A DNA stretch of 64,000 nt from Candidatus Nitrososphaera gargensis Ga9.2. GTDB taxonomy: Archaea; Thermoproteota; Nitrososphaeria; Nitrososphaerales; Nitrososphaeraceae. Under the pieces are notes generated by a model. The model was not told the origin of the DNA. It did no database searches and was given only the letters and a program-made list of their open reading frames with translations. Below, piece after piece: positions 43,410-53,456 of this stretch (positions within the stretch are counted from its first letter, which is position 1; each line of letters starts with the position of its first letter). The stretch is from positions 868,001 to 932,000 of the forward strand of contig NC_018719.1 in NCBI RefSeq assembly GCF_000303155.1. Reading direction: 5' to 3'. The position numbers and the translations under genes are program-made.

Positions 43410-43556
43410 TTACAATTCTACCAATGATTTTCTTTCTGTATATTCCCGGTGTCCTGTCATGGCCTTGTGCTGAATAACTTCGTAAGTGGAGAAGAACATG
43501 CTTTTGCAGGTTCTGCAAATGTAAGCAGTTCCTACTTCTTCAGACGTACCATTCAC
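43410..43556 (-). CDS. Small C2H2-like zinc finger protein
   Basis: The 48-residue frame from GTG 43556 contains YICRTCKSMFFSTYEVIQH and then a second His after six residues, a Cx2Cx12Hx6H finger. The frame is open 17 to 20 codons upstream without another standard start, so the N-terminus is uncertain. A TTTATAA box lies near 43607-43613. Single-finger proteins like this are frequent in archaeal plasmids and viruses. Confidence 0.5.
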   Translation of the reverse strand: MNGTSEEVGTAYICRTCKSMFFSTYEVIQHKAMTGHREYTERKSLVEL

Positions 43557-43695
43557 CAGAACTCTAACCCTGGCAGTGCGAATATTTGAGGTCGGTGAAG
43601 AGATGTTATAAATAAAATATGTAAAGAATTGTTAGAGTAACGTTCACTAGCTACTTTATATATTTATGACCAGATGAGGAAAAATTGCACCATGA

Positions 43696-44064
43696 ATGAA
43701 GGACAACGGTTCTCAAGAAAATATTCACGAAATAATGGCTCATGCAGAACTAGATTTGCAATCGATCAAAAGGGCAATTGGCGAAACAACGCTAAAGGAA
43801 AGTCTTATCTCGCGTGACGATAACTATCACCGCAAAATCGACTGGAATGTTGCAAAAAGATTCCTGAATATCATCTACCTCCATGGGCCTATCAGAAAGA
43901 CGCGCTTGGCCATGAAAACGGGAGTAAATTCTACTACCTGCACAAAGTATGTCACTTGGCTTATAGAAGTTGACTGGATCGATGTTAATGACTGTGATGA
44001 ATTCAGATTGACTCAAGCCGGCCTAGCAGTATCCAAGCGGATTAATTCAGAAGACAATGCATGA
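43696..44064 (+). CDS. Winged-helix DNA-binding protein of the integrated element
   Basis: 122 residues, ATG 43696. The C-terminal two thirds form a winged helix: WNVAKRFLNIIYLHGPIRKTRLAMKTGVNSTT is the helix-turn-helix and DEFRLTQAGLAV the wing. The N-terminal 40 residues are charged and helical. A TATATATTT box about 30 nt upstream (43656-43664) suits the start. It is one of the few unbroken genes in the element and may regulate the divergent or following genes. Confidence 0.7.
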   Translation: MKDNGSQENIHEIMAHAELDLQSIKRAIGETTLKESLISRDDNYHRKIDWNVAKRFLNIIYLHGPIRKTRLAMKTGVNSTTCTKYVTWLIEVDWIDVNDCDEFRLTQAGLAVSKRINSEDNA

Positions 44065-44161
44065 TGCATAAGTAATTCTTCTAGTTAATTTTTGCATATC
44101 ATACGAGACCTACTGTACGCTGAGCCAGCCTTATTAACAAAATTACGTATTTGACTGGCCA

Positions 44162-47100
44162 ATGGAAAAAGAAGAAAGGTCGAGTGTAATTACACGAAAG
44201 TTAGTTCTTGCATTTGCATGCATGGCTTTGTTAGCATTTTCTCTACCTTCAAGCTTAATTAAGATGGATGCTTCTGGTCAGAATTCTACATCTTCTGATC
44301 AATCTGCAAATAATACTTCTACAAGCAGTTCTGAAGAACAATCAGCAGATAACAGTTCATCTTCTAGTAATTCAACGAACAATAACGATACCTCGACTCA
44401 GAATGGTGAAGAACAGGAATCACAGAATGCCACTGCATCATCTGAAAGTGTCAACAATAATTCTACTGACACGTCAACCCAGAATGAACAATCATCAGAA
44501 GCTGCAGGTCATCAGTCATCATCTGGAAATGCTAATGTTACATCAAGCAATGCTACTTCTACAGCCACATCTTCTAACAGTACAAATATCGAAAGTGAGC
44601 AGCAATCATCAACTCAGAATGTAACTTCAACAGAAATAGTGTCTAATATTACATCTACATTGATACCAATGCAAAATACTACTTCATTAGTAACTATCTC
44701 CGGCGAGCAATTTGTACTGGCTGATAGCAAAATAACTAGATCATTTTCCTACCCACTGTTAGAATTCAATGGAGAGATTGCAGCAGAACTTACCGTTACT
44801 TTGACATGGGACACTGATGGCACTACCAAAGTTAAAGATAACAGGGGATATAGCTATACCATTAGCATTCCTGAATTACAGGGTGCTTTCTCGCTATGGT
44901 ACAACAGCACCCACGTAGACCAAAGAGTAGTAGGACCAGAATTGCAGTATGACGTTTATTGGACTGCGGTAGAAGGTGGAAATGGATACGTTGACAGATA
45001 CAAGTACACGATTGCGGGAACCAGTATTAATGGAAGCATAATTTCATTTGTAGTTGACGGTGGAAAGTATGACAAAATAGATGATGATAGATTATTTGTT
45101 GGACAGCCAGCTTCTGTTGATATTGATGCATCAACTTTAGACCCTGCATTGGATTGGACTCCGAAAGGTGTCAGGAATGATCAGACTTCTGCAACAAATG
45201 AGGGAAGAAATGATAAAGAAGGCGGATTAGAACTCGACTGGTCTGATGCAATCGCGTCAGGCCATAATATGGTCTTTGATCAATCAAATTCTACGCTTAG
45301 AATACCAGTCGATAAGTGGTTTATAATAGATCCAACAGTTGTAGCTACCACAGCACAAACATTGTCCCCACCCTCGAATTCGGCTTTTGAGGGTGAAAGA
45401 AGGTTAATAACTACCAACAATACGAACACTGACCTCACTACTGTAAATGCATTCTACTATGATGGTTCGAACATTGTCTACCGGACCTCTACGGACATGG
45501 GTCACACATGGAGCGCTTCTGCTGTCTCTACAGGGTCTGGCGTTCTGGCAGCTGACACGTCAAGGTGGTCGGTAATAACAACTACGATAGATAGCACGCA
45601 GTATGTTTCCCTACTATATTGGAAACCTGCTGGAACAAACATGGAGTTCTATGCAAAGCGTGGTACCGTAAACAGCGACGGCAGCATATCTTGGAGCAGC
45701 CCAATATTGCTAGGATATACTTGGGCTAACTCTGATGTATGTGGAAGTGGTAGCGCGTGTGGTGGTGTGACTACAGCTGCAGATGTTAATGGCACTATTT
45801 ATGCTGCCTTTACTTGGCTTTCTGGCGGTGCCACCGATTATTCCATGCAGATAATGAAATCGACCGATGGAGGATTGAATTGGTCCACTTCAATGAACCA
45901 AATGTATCCTGTCAGTAGCTCAAGACCTGCAATGGCACTAGCAACTCTTAATTCAACGAAGATGTTGTTTGTTTATGCCAAGTATGAGAGTGCGAGCCTC
46001 TTTTACAAGGTCTTTGATGGCAGCGCATGGGGATCCGAACAAACCCAATCTAGCGTGGGTATGACCACAAACACATTCAAGCAGCTTTCCGCCATGAGCA
46101 ACACTACATCGGCCGTTTATGTAGCATATACGAATGTGACTAGCACTGCAGGCGGTATCCTGAAAATAGCGGCATTTTCGGAAGAAGGGAGCTTTATCGC
46201 CAGTGAGACAGCAGATAATACTCTTAGACATTACTTGCCTGATATTCTGCGAGGTTCTAACGATGACATAATCATAAACTCATTAGCAGATGGGAAAGTA
46301 TACAATACACGGAAAGCTAATGGAGTTTGGGAACCACCATTTGACCCGTATGGCACAACATTCGATTCACCAAATCAACTTACAGCTACTAATTTCCACA
46401 TGGGAGAACCGGGAGCCCTCTGGATTGAGGGTACCTCTTCGCCATATAATATTGTGTTTGGGCACATGCATCATGGCGTAGTAGGTAAGAGTAGTGCACA
46501 GACGTCGCCGCAGTTATCGGACTATTATGAAGGTGAAAGGAGGGTCTTTAGTTCAAAGGGTGGGACAAAATACGCCTTCTTCTATGATGGTTCGAATATA
46601 GTCTATACGAAATCGTATGATAGCGGACACACATGGAAAGGAACATCCACTTCTACCGGGTCAGGCGTGCTAGCAAGCGACAGCTTTAGGTGGACTATAG
46701 CGACTACCATGGTATCTGGTACCTAGTATGTGGTTATTTTATACTGGACTCCTGCCGGCAGCAATATGAATTTCTACGCCTTGCGGGGTACAGTTACAGA
46801 TACCGATATCACATGGAACAGTCCTGTTCTGCTAGGCTACACATTTGCCAATTCAGATGCTTGTGGAAGCGGCGGGGCATGCGCTGCTGCAGTGGCAGCG
46901 ACTGATACAGATGCCAATATCTATGCTGCATTTAGATACAGGTCTGGTGGATCATCCACTTACTCATACCAGATTATGAAGTCCACAGATGGTGGGCTCA
47001 ATTGGTCTGTTTCACTTTCCCAGGTAGACAATGTAAGTAACAACAGAATTGTGATGGCACTGGCCCCGCTAACGTCTGGTAAAATGCTATTTGCCTATGC

Positions 47101-48070
47101 CTTATACGAAAGTCCTAACTTGCAGTATCGGGTCTTTGATGGGACATCGTGGGGGTCAGTGCAGACTGCTAGCTCTACTAACATGGGCACTAATACCATA
47201 AAACAAATTTCGGCAGATAGCATAAACAGCACAAAGACAGCGTACGTTGCGTATCTCTCAAGTGGCAACTCTGGCTCATTGTATGTGGCCAGATTTGCTA
47301 ATACTACGGGCGCATTCGAAGGAAACGAAACCGCCACGACATCGGGAAGCCATCAGTTGCCCTCCATTACCATATCATTCGATGACATAATACACATCTA
47401 TACGGTATCAAGTGGAAAGCTGTATGAAACACGAAAGAATGCTAGCGGATGGCAGGCACCCGTAACTCCTTATGGTGACACATTCTATTCAATAAACGAG
47501 CTTACTTCTCAGATAAGCGGATTCGAATCAGAGGGGGTCTTTTGGAGAGAAGGCTCAAGTGCACCTTATACGCTGAAGTATGACGGACGATTCTTCGGAA
47601 TAGGTGGCGTAATCTGTTGGCAATATATCAGCAATAGCCAACACTGCTCTGATAGCAAACGATTAGGATCTGGTACAGTTAAGGTAGAAACGCCCGATCC
47701 TCAAAGAAGCTATTGGGTAAAGAAGAAGGCTTGTGGATGGGTCTTTAAGGTCAAATGCGTCAACACTAGCGTTTTTGTACAATATCCGTCGACTTTCACA
47801 GAAGGTGGCAGAACCTACAACTTCGTTTCAGGATATGTGGTGGTCACAGCGGCGCATCCGTTGGTGTATCAGCAGTCCAAGTTCTGGACGGGAGGAAATT
47901 CCAAGATTTTCAAATTCTATGATGTACCCAGAGAGTCGCTGCTTGGGTGGGATATGCAAGTCACAGTAAGTACAATTCTCGTATACGAATCGAGCTGTGG
48001 ATGCAGAATAAGCGGCAAGCTGTACACGCATGTCATGATTTTGTATAAAGGATATGATAAGACAAAATAA
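44162..48070 (+). pseudogene. Giant secreted beta-propeller protein, split by one in-frame TAG
   Basis: One frame of 1302 codons is interrupted only by TAG at 46724-46726. A signal peptide (about residues 12-35) is followed by a 160-residue Ser/Thr/Asn/Gln-rich stalk and a beta domain. Then come two tandem repeats of about 365 residues, each with Asp-box motifs (STDMGHTWS, STDGGLNWS; SYDSGHTWK, STDGGLNWS) and paired CGSG-x2-C cysteines. A Cys-containing C-terminal domain ends it. At the stop, repeat 1 has TQYVSLLYW (codon CAG) and repeat 2 has T-stop-YVVILYW, so Gln became amber. The protein may mediate attachment to surfaces or cells. Confidence 0.8.
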
Positions 48071-48098
48071 TAATCAGACAAGTTGCTGACGGATCGGA

Positions 48099-48641
48099 TT
48101 AATCGATTATTTTTAGAAATACCCCTCTTGAAGCCACACCAACTGTAGCGGGGTTGACGCTTCCTGAGGGCATCACCTTAATTGTCCTTCTCAGCTCAAC
48201 AGGCAGATCCAGAGGAATCGTCACTTTCATATTGATAGTTCTTATCACCCTATCGTTTAGTCGAACAAAGCGATGTATATTCGTAAAGGATACCAGATTG
48301 GCAGTATTAAAGAATAGAGCTCTGTCATATGCTTCGCCTGATTCGCATTGATAGGCTTTTTGCAGCAATTCTTCCTGCGATAATGTCTTCGAAAGTTTTA
48401 ATAGCTCGCAACTATCTGCCGCGCGCATTCTTAACGTCACGGCCTTGGGATTGTTCCTGCCGTCATCTCTATGCACATAGATAGCTTTTATTGGTATTTC
48501 TAAAGATTCGCCAACATGAACTTCTATGATAGATTCGCCGCCACTGAGAAATACCGTAGACTGGGTACTCCAGCCAAATTCTCCTATAGGATAAGTATCA
48601 TCTTTTATCCACGTTTCCCAAGGCTTTTCACGCGGAATCAA
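48099..48641 (-). CDS. Uncharacterised beta-rich protein
   Basis: 180 residues, ATG 48641. No signal peptide or membrane helix is seen. Strand-forming segments dominate (STVFLSGGESIIEVHVGESLEIPIKAIYVH, NMKVTIPLDLPVELRRTIKV), with a helical middle (LSQEELLQKAYQCESGEAY). It is convergent with the giant secreted gene and inside the element. I do not recognise a family; it could be a structural or accessory protein of the former mobile element. Confidence 0.55.
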   Translation of the reverse strand: MIPREKPWETWIKDDTYPIGEFGWSTQSTVFLSGGESIIEVHVGESLEIPIKAIYVHRDDGRNNPKAVTLRMRAADSCELLKLSKTLSQEELLQKAYQCESGEAYDRALFFNTANLVSFTNIHRFVRLNDRVIRTINMKVTIPLDLPVELRRTIKVMPSGSVNPATVGVASRGVFLKIID

Positions 48642-49185
48642 TTCTTAATGATGTAATGCGCTACCGTTACCATTAAGCATTATGATCATGATGATAATCT
48701 AATAACTGTTGACAGGCTTCTGTCAAATCTACGTCGGATGGTTAACTATTGAGATGTGACGGCATCCGACGACAACTTGACAACACCCGCAGCCTGCAAG
48801 ACTTTTAAAGCTCACCAAGCCATTCGAGGATTTATGGGATACACAAACTCCAAACAAGAGAACGAGCTTTCGAATCCCTCTCCCTGTATGATATCATTCA
48901 TAGTTTTGACTAAAAGGATGTAAACTGCATAAGGTTTAAAGCTAGGCATGCGAACCCATCTATATGCAAAATTCAAACCCCCTTGGGCCCACTTTCTTAC
49001 CTTGGACATTCATCCCATCTTGTGGACAAAAATTCCTTCATATCGACATGATGCTTCTTTTCAGAAAATTCGATATTCGACTATAAAGCGATGGCTGTGC
49101 CGCGTGATAAGGTATCTAGCTACATTACACTGAAATATGGCTAATCAAACCTTTCAGACTCTTGTCAGATAATAATTCTATTAAT
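48642..49185. other. Gene-free stretch carrying the right attachment site
   Basis: The attR copy of the tRNA 3' end is at 48972-48992 and marks the right end of the integrated element. Around 48737-48773 there is a short inverted repeat (GTCGGATGG ... CATCCGAC). I see no gene. Confidence 0.6.
48972..48992 (+). repeat. attR, 21-nt copy of the tRNA-Met 3' end
   Basis: Identical to 41151-41171, covering T-loop, T-stem 3' side, acceptor 3' side and two to three further bases. The rest of the tRNA is absent upstream, so it is not a tRNA gene. Confidence 0.9.
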
Positions 49186-49284
49186 GTGAAATTCTGCAAG
49201 GCTTGTAGCCTTTATTTTTTCATAACTGAAAATCAGGATGGCAAAAAAGTGCGCTGTACCCGGTGCTTTGGATTGATAGACTGA
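49186..49284 (+). CDS. Zinc-ribbon microprotein, 32 residues
   Basis: The frame from GTG 49186 to TGA 49282-49284 has two CxxC pairs, FCKACSLYFF and VRCTRCFGLI, separated by 18 residues, a compact zinc ribbon. The only in-frame start is GTG. It lies just outside the integrated element. Function unknown. Confidence 0.45.
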   Translation: MKFCKACSLYFFITENQDGKKVRCTRCFGLID

Positions 49285-49594
49285 TCTTGCCTGCCATGTG
49301 TTATTATTGTAAAAAATATCATTCAGAAAAATAAGCCTAGATATACTATTATTTCTTCCACAAGCTTATGCCAAAAAGCGATGGCGATAAAGCAGTGAGA
49401 TATTACAAAGTTCTAATACTGATGAACGAAATGGTCGTTTTTACTTAGAGAAAATAATGCCATAATGCCCTGCTAAAGCAGCATAATAGGACGGTTGAAG
49501 AATTGAGTGAACGTATCTGCAAAATCAGCGTCGACACATCTATAGCCTGCGCCATTCGAGGTTCTGACAGGGCAGTTTATTTGTCGGTAATGTT
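49285..49594. other. 310-nt stretch with no convincing gene
   Basis: The only frame of note is 49368-49448, 26 codons with a charged start (MPKSDGDKAVRYYKV). It is too short to judge. Confidence 0.4.
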
Positions 49595-49963
49595 ATGTCT
49601 ACGTTAACGTCGAAAAGAACCCTGTTGGTAGATGATGAACAAGATGTATTGACTGTTTTCAAGAAAGCACTAGGATCGAAAGGCTACGAGGTGGATGCTT
49701 TCAACGATCCAACAAAGGCGCTGATTGACTTCGCGCCCGGCCGCTATGATATTGTGATTACAGATGTAAAGATGCCTTAGCTAAGCGGCTCTGAATTATA
49801 TGACAGAATACGCAAGCAAGATGAAAAGGTTAAGGTGTTTTTCTTATCAGGCATTGACATTTACGAACACGATCCCAAATTTGCATTCTCAAACGTTGAT
49901 CCCAAGATGTTCATTCACAAGCCGATCGGAATTACTGACTTGATCAAGACAATAGAAGCATGA
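49595..49963 (+). pseudogene. Response-regulator receiver protein interrupted by one TAG
   Basis: A stand-alone receiver domain of 122 residues in one frame from ATG 49595 to TGA 49961-49963. The acidic pair is in LLVDDEQDV, the phospho-acceptor Asp in DIVITDVKMP and the conserved Lys in FIHKPIG. TAG at 49778-49780 falls right after KMP, where many receivers have a short polar residue before x-G (here LSGSELYDRIR continues in frame). So it is one substitution away from intact. No histidine kinase is near. It is either a recent pseudogene or is read through. Confidence 0.8.
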
Positions 49964-50126
49964 ATGCATGCCCCTGTATTACTACACATATGCTGATTCA
50001 AGCTTTCCACAGACAGTTAAGGAACTGCTAGCAGCTAAAAAACATCTTGCATGTCTTCGCATCATCACAGCCATCAAATTATGTCTGCGGGTTCGAATCG
50101 CCTGACGACATCGTGAATCCACTTGC

Positions 50127-51191
50127 CTATTCGCCCTTTGTCGAATCTAAACCAACAGTCATAGCCATATAGAATCTTCCGTCTTCGCTAAACTTTAGCT
50201 TGTGCCCAGAATCGTTGACCAAGATCACGTCAGTAATCCCTGCAGGCAATTTGGCCTGATAGAGGCAGTATTCTCCGGCCTTGGATAGTTTCACTTCGTC
50301 ATCACTCCCCCTTACGTTAGCTATTTCTATAGCCTTGCCAAGGTCAACTTCCCTAAGCCTTGGAATGGACCCGGCAACTAGTTTGACCTGTGGTTCTTCG
50401 TCGTTATTGCATGGGACTTTTAGCTCAACTTCTGCATGTCCCTTTGTCGTGCTATATGGTGCCAAATGAGCCAAGATGATGTAGTCATCTTTCTTGAGGT
50501 CGTCAGTTATTTCCTTGCTAAATGTGAAAACGGGGCTGGCTTGATTGCTGTCTCCCAAATCGTTATCTTGGCTGCTGGTGCTCGACGATGCTACAGGCTC
50601 GTTCACCACTACCTGATCAACTGATATAGTGGTAGTATTGGTCATGTTTCTCTTCAATTCAGTGATCGATTGGTTTATCGAGCTAATAGTAGTTTGCAGT
50701 TGATTTAGAAGATCAGGAGGCATCGTTGCTGCTGCAATACTATTCTGCTGCGTCGCGTCGCTCAAAGTGGTATTCGCTGTTGCTGTAGCCTGAGTTTCGT
50801 TTTGTTGTTGGTTCAGTTCCTGCGATGGCAATTGCTGACCTGTTCCAGTTTCGTTCGCTGCAGCACTTGTGTCATTGCTGGCACCTGAAGTCAAGTTGTC
50901 AAGAACCGGGTATAATTCAAACAGCTCAAACGTAGTCAGATTTTCCCAGTCGCTCTCGCTGGGCATTGCAGTATTATTGGTGCTGTTAAGGCTACTGGTT
51001 GTTGCTGTAGTGTCATTAGTAGCACTTGAAGAAGCATTAGCTCCGCTTGTGTCGTTATAATAATTGACAGGACCTTGGGTACTAACGCTGTTGCTAGACC
51101 CGATCGTCGGAAGAGCGATAGATAGCAACAATACTAAAGCGCTGACTACGGCAACAAAAGTAATTATCATTTTTGAAAACATTTCTGACAT
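50127..51191 (-). CDS. Secreted Asn/Ser/Thr-rich protein with a folded C-terminal domain
   Basis: 354 residues. A signal or anchor helix (about residues 8-30) is followed by a low-complexity Thr/Asn/Ala/Ser region full of N-glycosylation sequons. A short coiled coil (DLLNQLQTTISSINQSITELKRN) comes next. The final 130-residue beta-rich domain has FTFSKEITDDLKKDDYIILAHLAPY and two Cys (KVPCNNDEE, EYCLYQ) that may form a disulfide. It is probably a surface protein. No family name can be given. Confidence 0.65.
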   Translation of the reverse strand: MSEMFSKMIITFVAVVSALVLLLSIALPTIGSSNSVSTQGPVNYYNDTSGANASSSATNDTTATTSSLNSTNNTAMPSESDWENLTTFELFELYPVLDNLTSGASNDTSAAANETGTGQQLPSQELNQQQNETQATATANTTLSDATQQNSIAAATMPPDLLNQLQTTISSINQSITELKRNMTNTTTISVDQVVVNEPVASSSTSSQDNDLGDSNQASPVFTFSKEITDDLKKDDYIILAHLAPYSTTKGHAEVELKVPCNNDEEPQVKLVAGSIPRLREVDLGKAIEIANVRGSDDEVKLSKAGEYCLYQAKLPAGITDVILVNDSGHKLKFSEDGRFYMAMTVGLDSTKGE

Positions 51192-51318
51192 AGAGGTTTG
51201 AGGTAATAGAATTTATTGCGCACGTATCTGATTTCCGGCTAGCAATCTTATTTTTTAGTTTTATAATTTTTACATGAATTTTCTATTTAGTATAATACTG
51301 CGCCACGCACTTGATTGA

Positions 51319-51462
51319 TTAGGCCATTTGAGCTTCGAATCTGGCGTCCTGTTTTGCTTTTCTTGGATAACCCTCTTTCCTCATCCTGTATGAGATGGCG
51401 ACCATAAAATAGATAAATATGATAGAGCCAATCGATACAGCTGCAATTTCCACAATATCCAT
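51319..51462 (-). CDS. Small single-helix membrane protein
   Basis: 47 residues from ATG 51462. One hydrophobic helix (VEIAAVSIGSIIFIYFMVAI) is followed by a strongly basic cytoplasmic tail (YRMRKEGYPRKAKQ). The orderly N-out, basic-in layout argues for a real microprotein. It lies 128 nt downstream of the secreted gene start in the opposite order, so it has its own promoter region. Confidence 0.5.
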   Translation of the reverse strand: MDIVEIAAVSIGSIIFIYFMVAISYRMRKEGYPRKAKQDARFEAQMA

Positions 51463-51628
51463 GCCTATAGCTGCGCAAAATATGATTTAAGCAGGCATTA
51501 GTTTTTGGACATTGATCGATTGCGAGTCCTAAATCGGGGAACCATGTCTGGTATCACTAGACAGGCGTTCTTGTATGTATTACTCTTTTTATGGTATTGG
51601 GGTCAATGATACACAACAGCTAGCTATC

Positions 51629-51823
51629 ATGACCCAAGGGAAAAAGCATGCGCCGTCTAAAACTGGCGACCATAACTTGGATGTCGAGAGAATGCAATAT
51701 GAAAAGGATAAAGAAAACATTCCAGCCACAGTAACGGATTATGTAAACAAAGAGAAATAGACCGATGACGTTTATTCTGCAATGGGAAAGGAGGATGAAA
51801 AGCCTTCCAAAGGTAAGCACTGA
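51629..51823 (+). pseudogene. Small hydrophilic protein interrupted by one TAG
   Basis: From ATG 51629 (MTQGKKHAPSKTG) the frame runs 43 codons to TAG 51758-51760. It then continues in the same frame for 20 more sense codons with the same Lys/Glu/Asp-rich character (TDDVYSAMGKEDEKPSKGKH) to TGA 51821-51823. The composition on both sides agrees, so the TAG looks like a single change inside a 64-residue hydrophilic protein. There are no homologues in the window to confirm it, so the call is tentative. Confidence 0.45.
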
Positions 51824-52099
51824 TCGAATTGCTGGATGTATAATCCTCCGACATAAAATAAACTATGGGTCTTTTAGCACGAGCTGAAGGCTCCTGAAAA
51901 CAACAGAAAAGATGACGACTAGAAGTATTTCTTGACAGAATCGTAAACTAGAACATTTGTTAGTTTTATCTGATATGATCTAGTCGCGTACTTTACCTCT
52001 ACAATTGTTAAATTCTATGATAAACCGCCATCTTGCCGGTGATGCAGGATCAACCACAGAACCAACAATAAGCTGACGCGTCGTATTGCGATTGTAATT

Positions 52100-53416
52100 T
52101 TGTTGCTCGGGTCTCTGACATTTGGCGTGACCGGATTTGCTGGGGCGCAGGTAAATGTCACCTCTAACGCTACAACTGTAGACAACACTACCTCTACGGC
52201 TTCGACAGGGAATGCCACCGGCACCAATCAAACAGGGGGCGGAGAAGGAACAACTACCGCAGCCGCTGATGATACGTTCAGAGCCAGAGGGACAATAAAT
52301 GATTTCATATCAAGTGCTATGTCTGATAATGCTACTGCTGCCAATGCCACTTCAGACGGATACATTCTGGGTGGCAGATGGAGGGTAGATGTCATAGGTG
52401 GGGAAGTAAGGCAGGTTCAAGCCAATATATCGATGGCGAAACCTGACGGGAGCGATTTCCACATGCATCTGATAGATAACTTTACTGCTGGGGGAGGAGC
52501 CAATGAAACTACAACTGCCAATGCCACTGGAGCCAACATGACTGGTGGCGGAGGCGACAGCGGGATGGACAATGCGACTGCTGGAAATATGACAGAAGGC
52601 AATGAAACCACAACAACATTGCCACAGGTCATGACTGGAGGCAACAATACTACCGGTGACAATGCAACTACGCGGGTTGGCAACGCCACGACACCGGGCA
52701 ACGAGACTACAACTGCCCAAGTCACTCTCTCCGAGGATGGCACTTTTGAAATCTCTGGTACAGCGACCATATACACGAACAACGATCCGCAGTGGGAAAA
52801 CGTTCCAATCACAATCAAAAACACCGGTCGAGTCCTGACCATTAATGTAGATCATGAAATGACGGACAATCACTTCATGGGTCTCCCGATCTACGGGTTT
52901 GTCACTGGGTTAATTGGAGGGGACAACAGGTCAGTCCTGCCTCCGCTTGAGGGGGTAGAACCGTCGCCTACAACTCCTGCTCCCACAATACCCAATGCCA
53001 CAACCCCGACTGGCAATGCAACTGCACCCACTGGCAATGAGACTAGTGGAAACCAAACTACAGAAGGTCCAGCACCAAGCCCGACGACCAATGAAACTAC
53101 CGGCGGTGGTGGCGGTCAAACTATTGCAGTGTCGATAACTCCGGGTTCGTCCAGCAAGACGACCGATTCATTCGATCCAAATCCGGTTGAAGCCAGTGTC
53201 GGCGACACTGTAACTTGGACCAATGACGACTCGACACCGCACACTGTGACATCAGGTTCCAACGGGCAGCCTGACGGCAGGTTCGACTCATCGCCCAACC
53301 TCAACCCGCTAATGAATCCGGGGCAGACATTCAGCCACACGTTTGAAGAGGCAGGAGAATATCCTTACTACTGCGCACTTCATCCAAACATGGTGGGAAC
53401 AGTCAACGTAAGCTGA
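52100..53416 (+). CDS. Secreted protein with C-terminal plastocyanin-like domain
   Basis: At least 438 residues. A signal segment ends GFAGAQ. A first beta domain follows (DTFRARGTINDF, LGGRWRVDVIGGEVRQVQANI). Long Thr/Asn/Gly-rich linkers full of sequons lead to a C-terminal cupredoxin (about residues 350-438) with His in TPHTVTSGS and Cys-His-Met in YYCALHPNMVG. The start is uncertain: TTG 52100 leaves no basic n-region, whereas the in-frame upstream codons give LTRRIAIVI without a start. An ATG at 52042 (MQDQPQNQQ) is one base out of phase. It is presumably exported and copper-binding. Confidence 0.75.
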   Translation: MLLGSLTFGVTGFAGAQVNVTSNATTVDNTTSTASTGNATGTNQTGGGEGTTTAAADDTFRARGTINDFISSAMSDNATAANATSDGYILGGRWRVDVIGGEVRQVQANISMAKPDGSDFHMHLIDNFTAGGGANETTTANATGANMTGGGGDSGMDNATAGNMTEGNETTTTLPQVMTGGNNTTGDNATTRVGNATTPGNETTTAQVTLSEDGTFEISGTATIYTNNDPQWENVPITIKNTGRVLTINVDHEMTDNHFMGLPIYGFVTGLIGGDNRSVLPPLEGVEPSPTTPAPTIPNATTPTGNATAPTGNETSGNQTTEGPAPSPTTNETTGGGGGQTIAVSITPGSSSKTTDSFDPNPVEASVGDTVTWTNDDSTPHTVTSGSNGQPDGRFDSSPNLNPLMNPGQTFSHTFEEAGEYPYYCALHPNMVGTVNVS

Positions 53417-53456
53417 TGTGGCAGCGAAAACTTTGCCTTCCTCTTTCTTTTTGATT

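Larger units (their letters stand above)
41151..48992 (+). mobile_element. Decayed integrated element between tRNA-Met and attR
   Basis: The 21 nt TTCAAACCCC...CCCAC at 41151-41171, from the tRNA T-loop to just past its 3' end, recur exactly at 48972-48992. Similarity continues loosely for a few bases. This is the mark of tyrosine-recombinase integration into a tRNA gene. Between the copies lie an integrase remnant, a broken family-B DNA polymerase, a small zinc finger, a winged-helix regulator, a giant secreted protein with an amber codon and an unknown gene, about 7.8 kb. AT content is higher than in the nuo region. With integrase and polymerase broken, it cannot be mobile by itself. Confidence 0.85.

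Noticed and set aside
48812-49009. 65-codon minus-strand frame over attR
   Set aside because: Part of it is the antisense translation of the tRNA tail copy (WAQGGLN), also seen opposite the tRNA itself, so it is not a gene.
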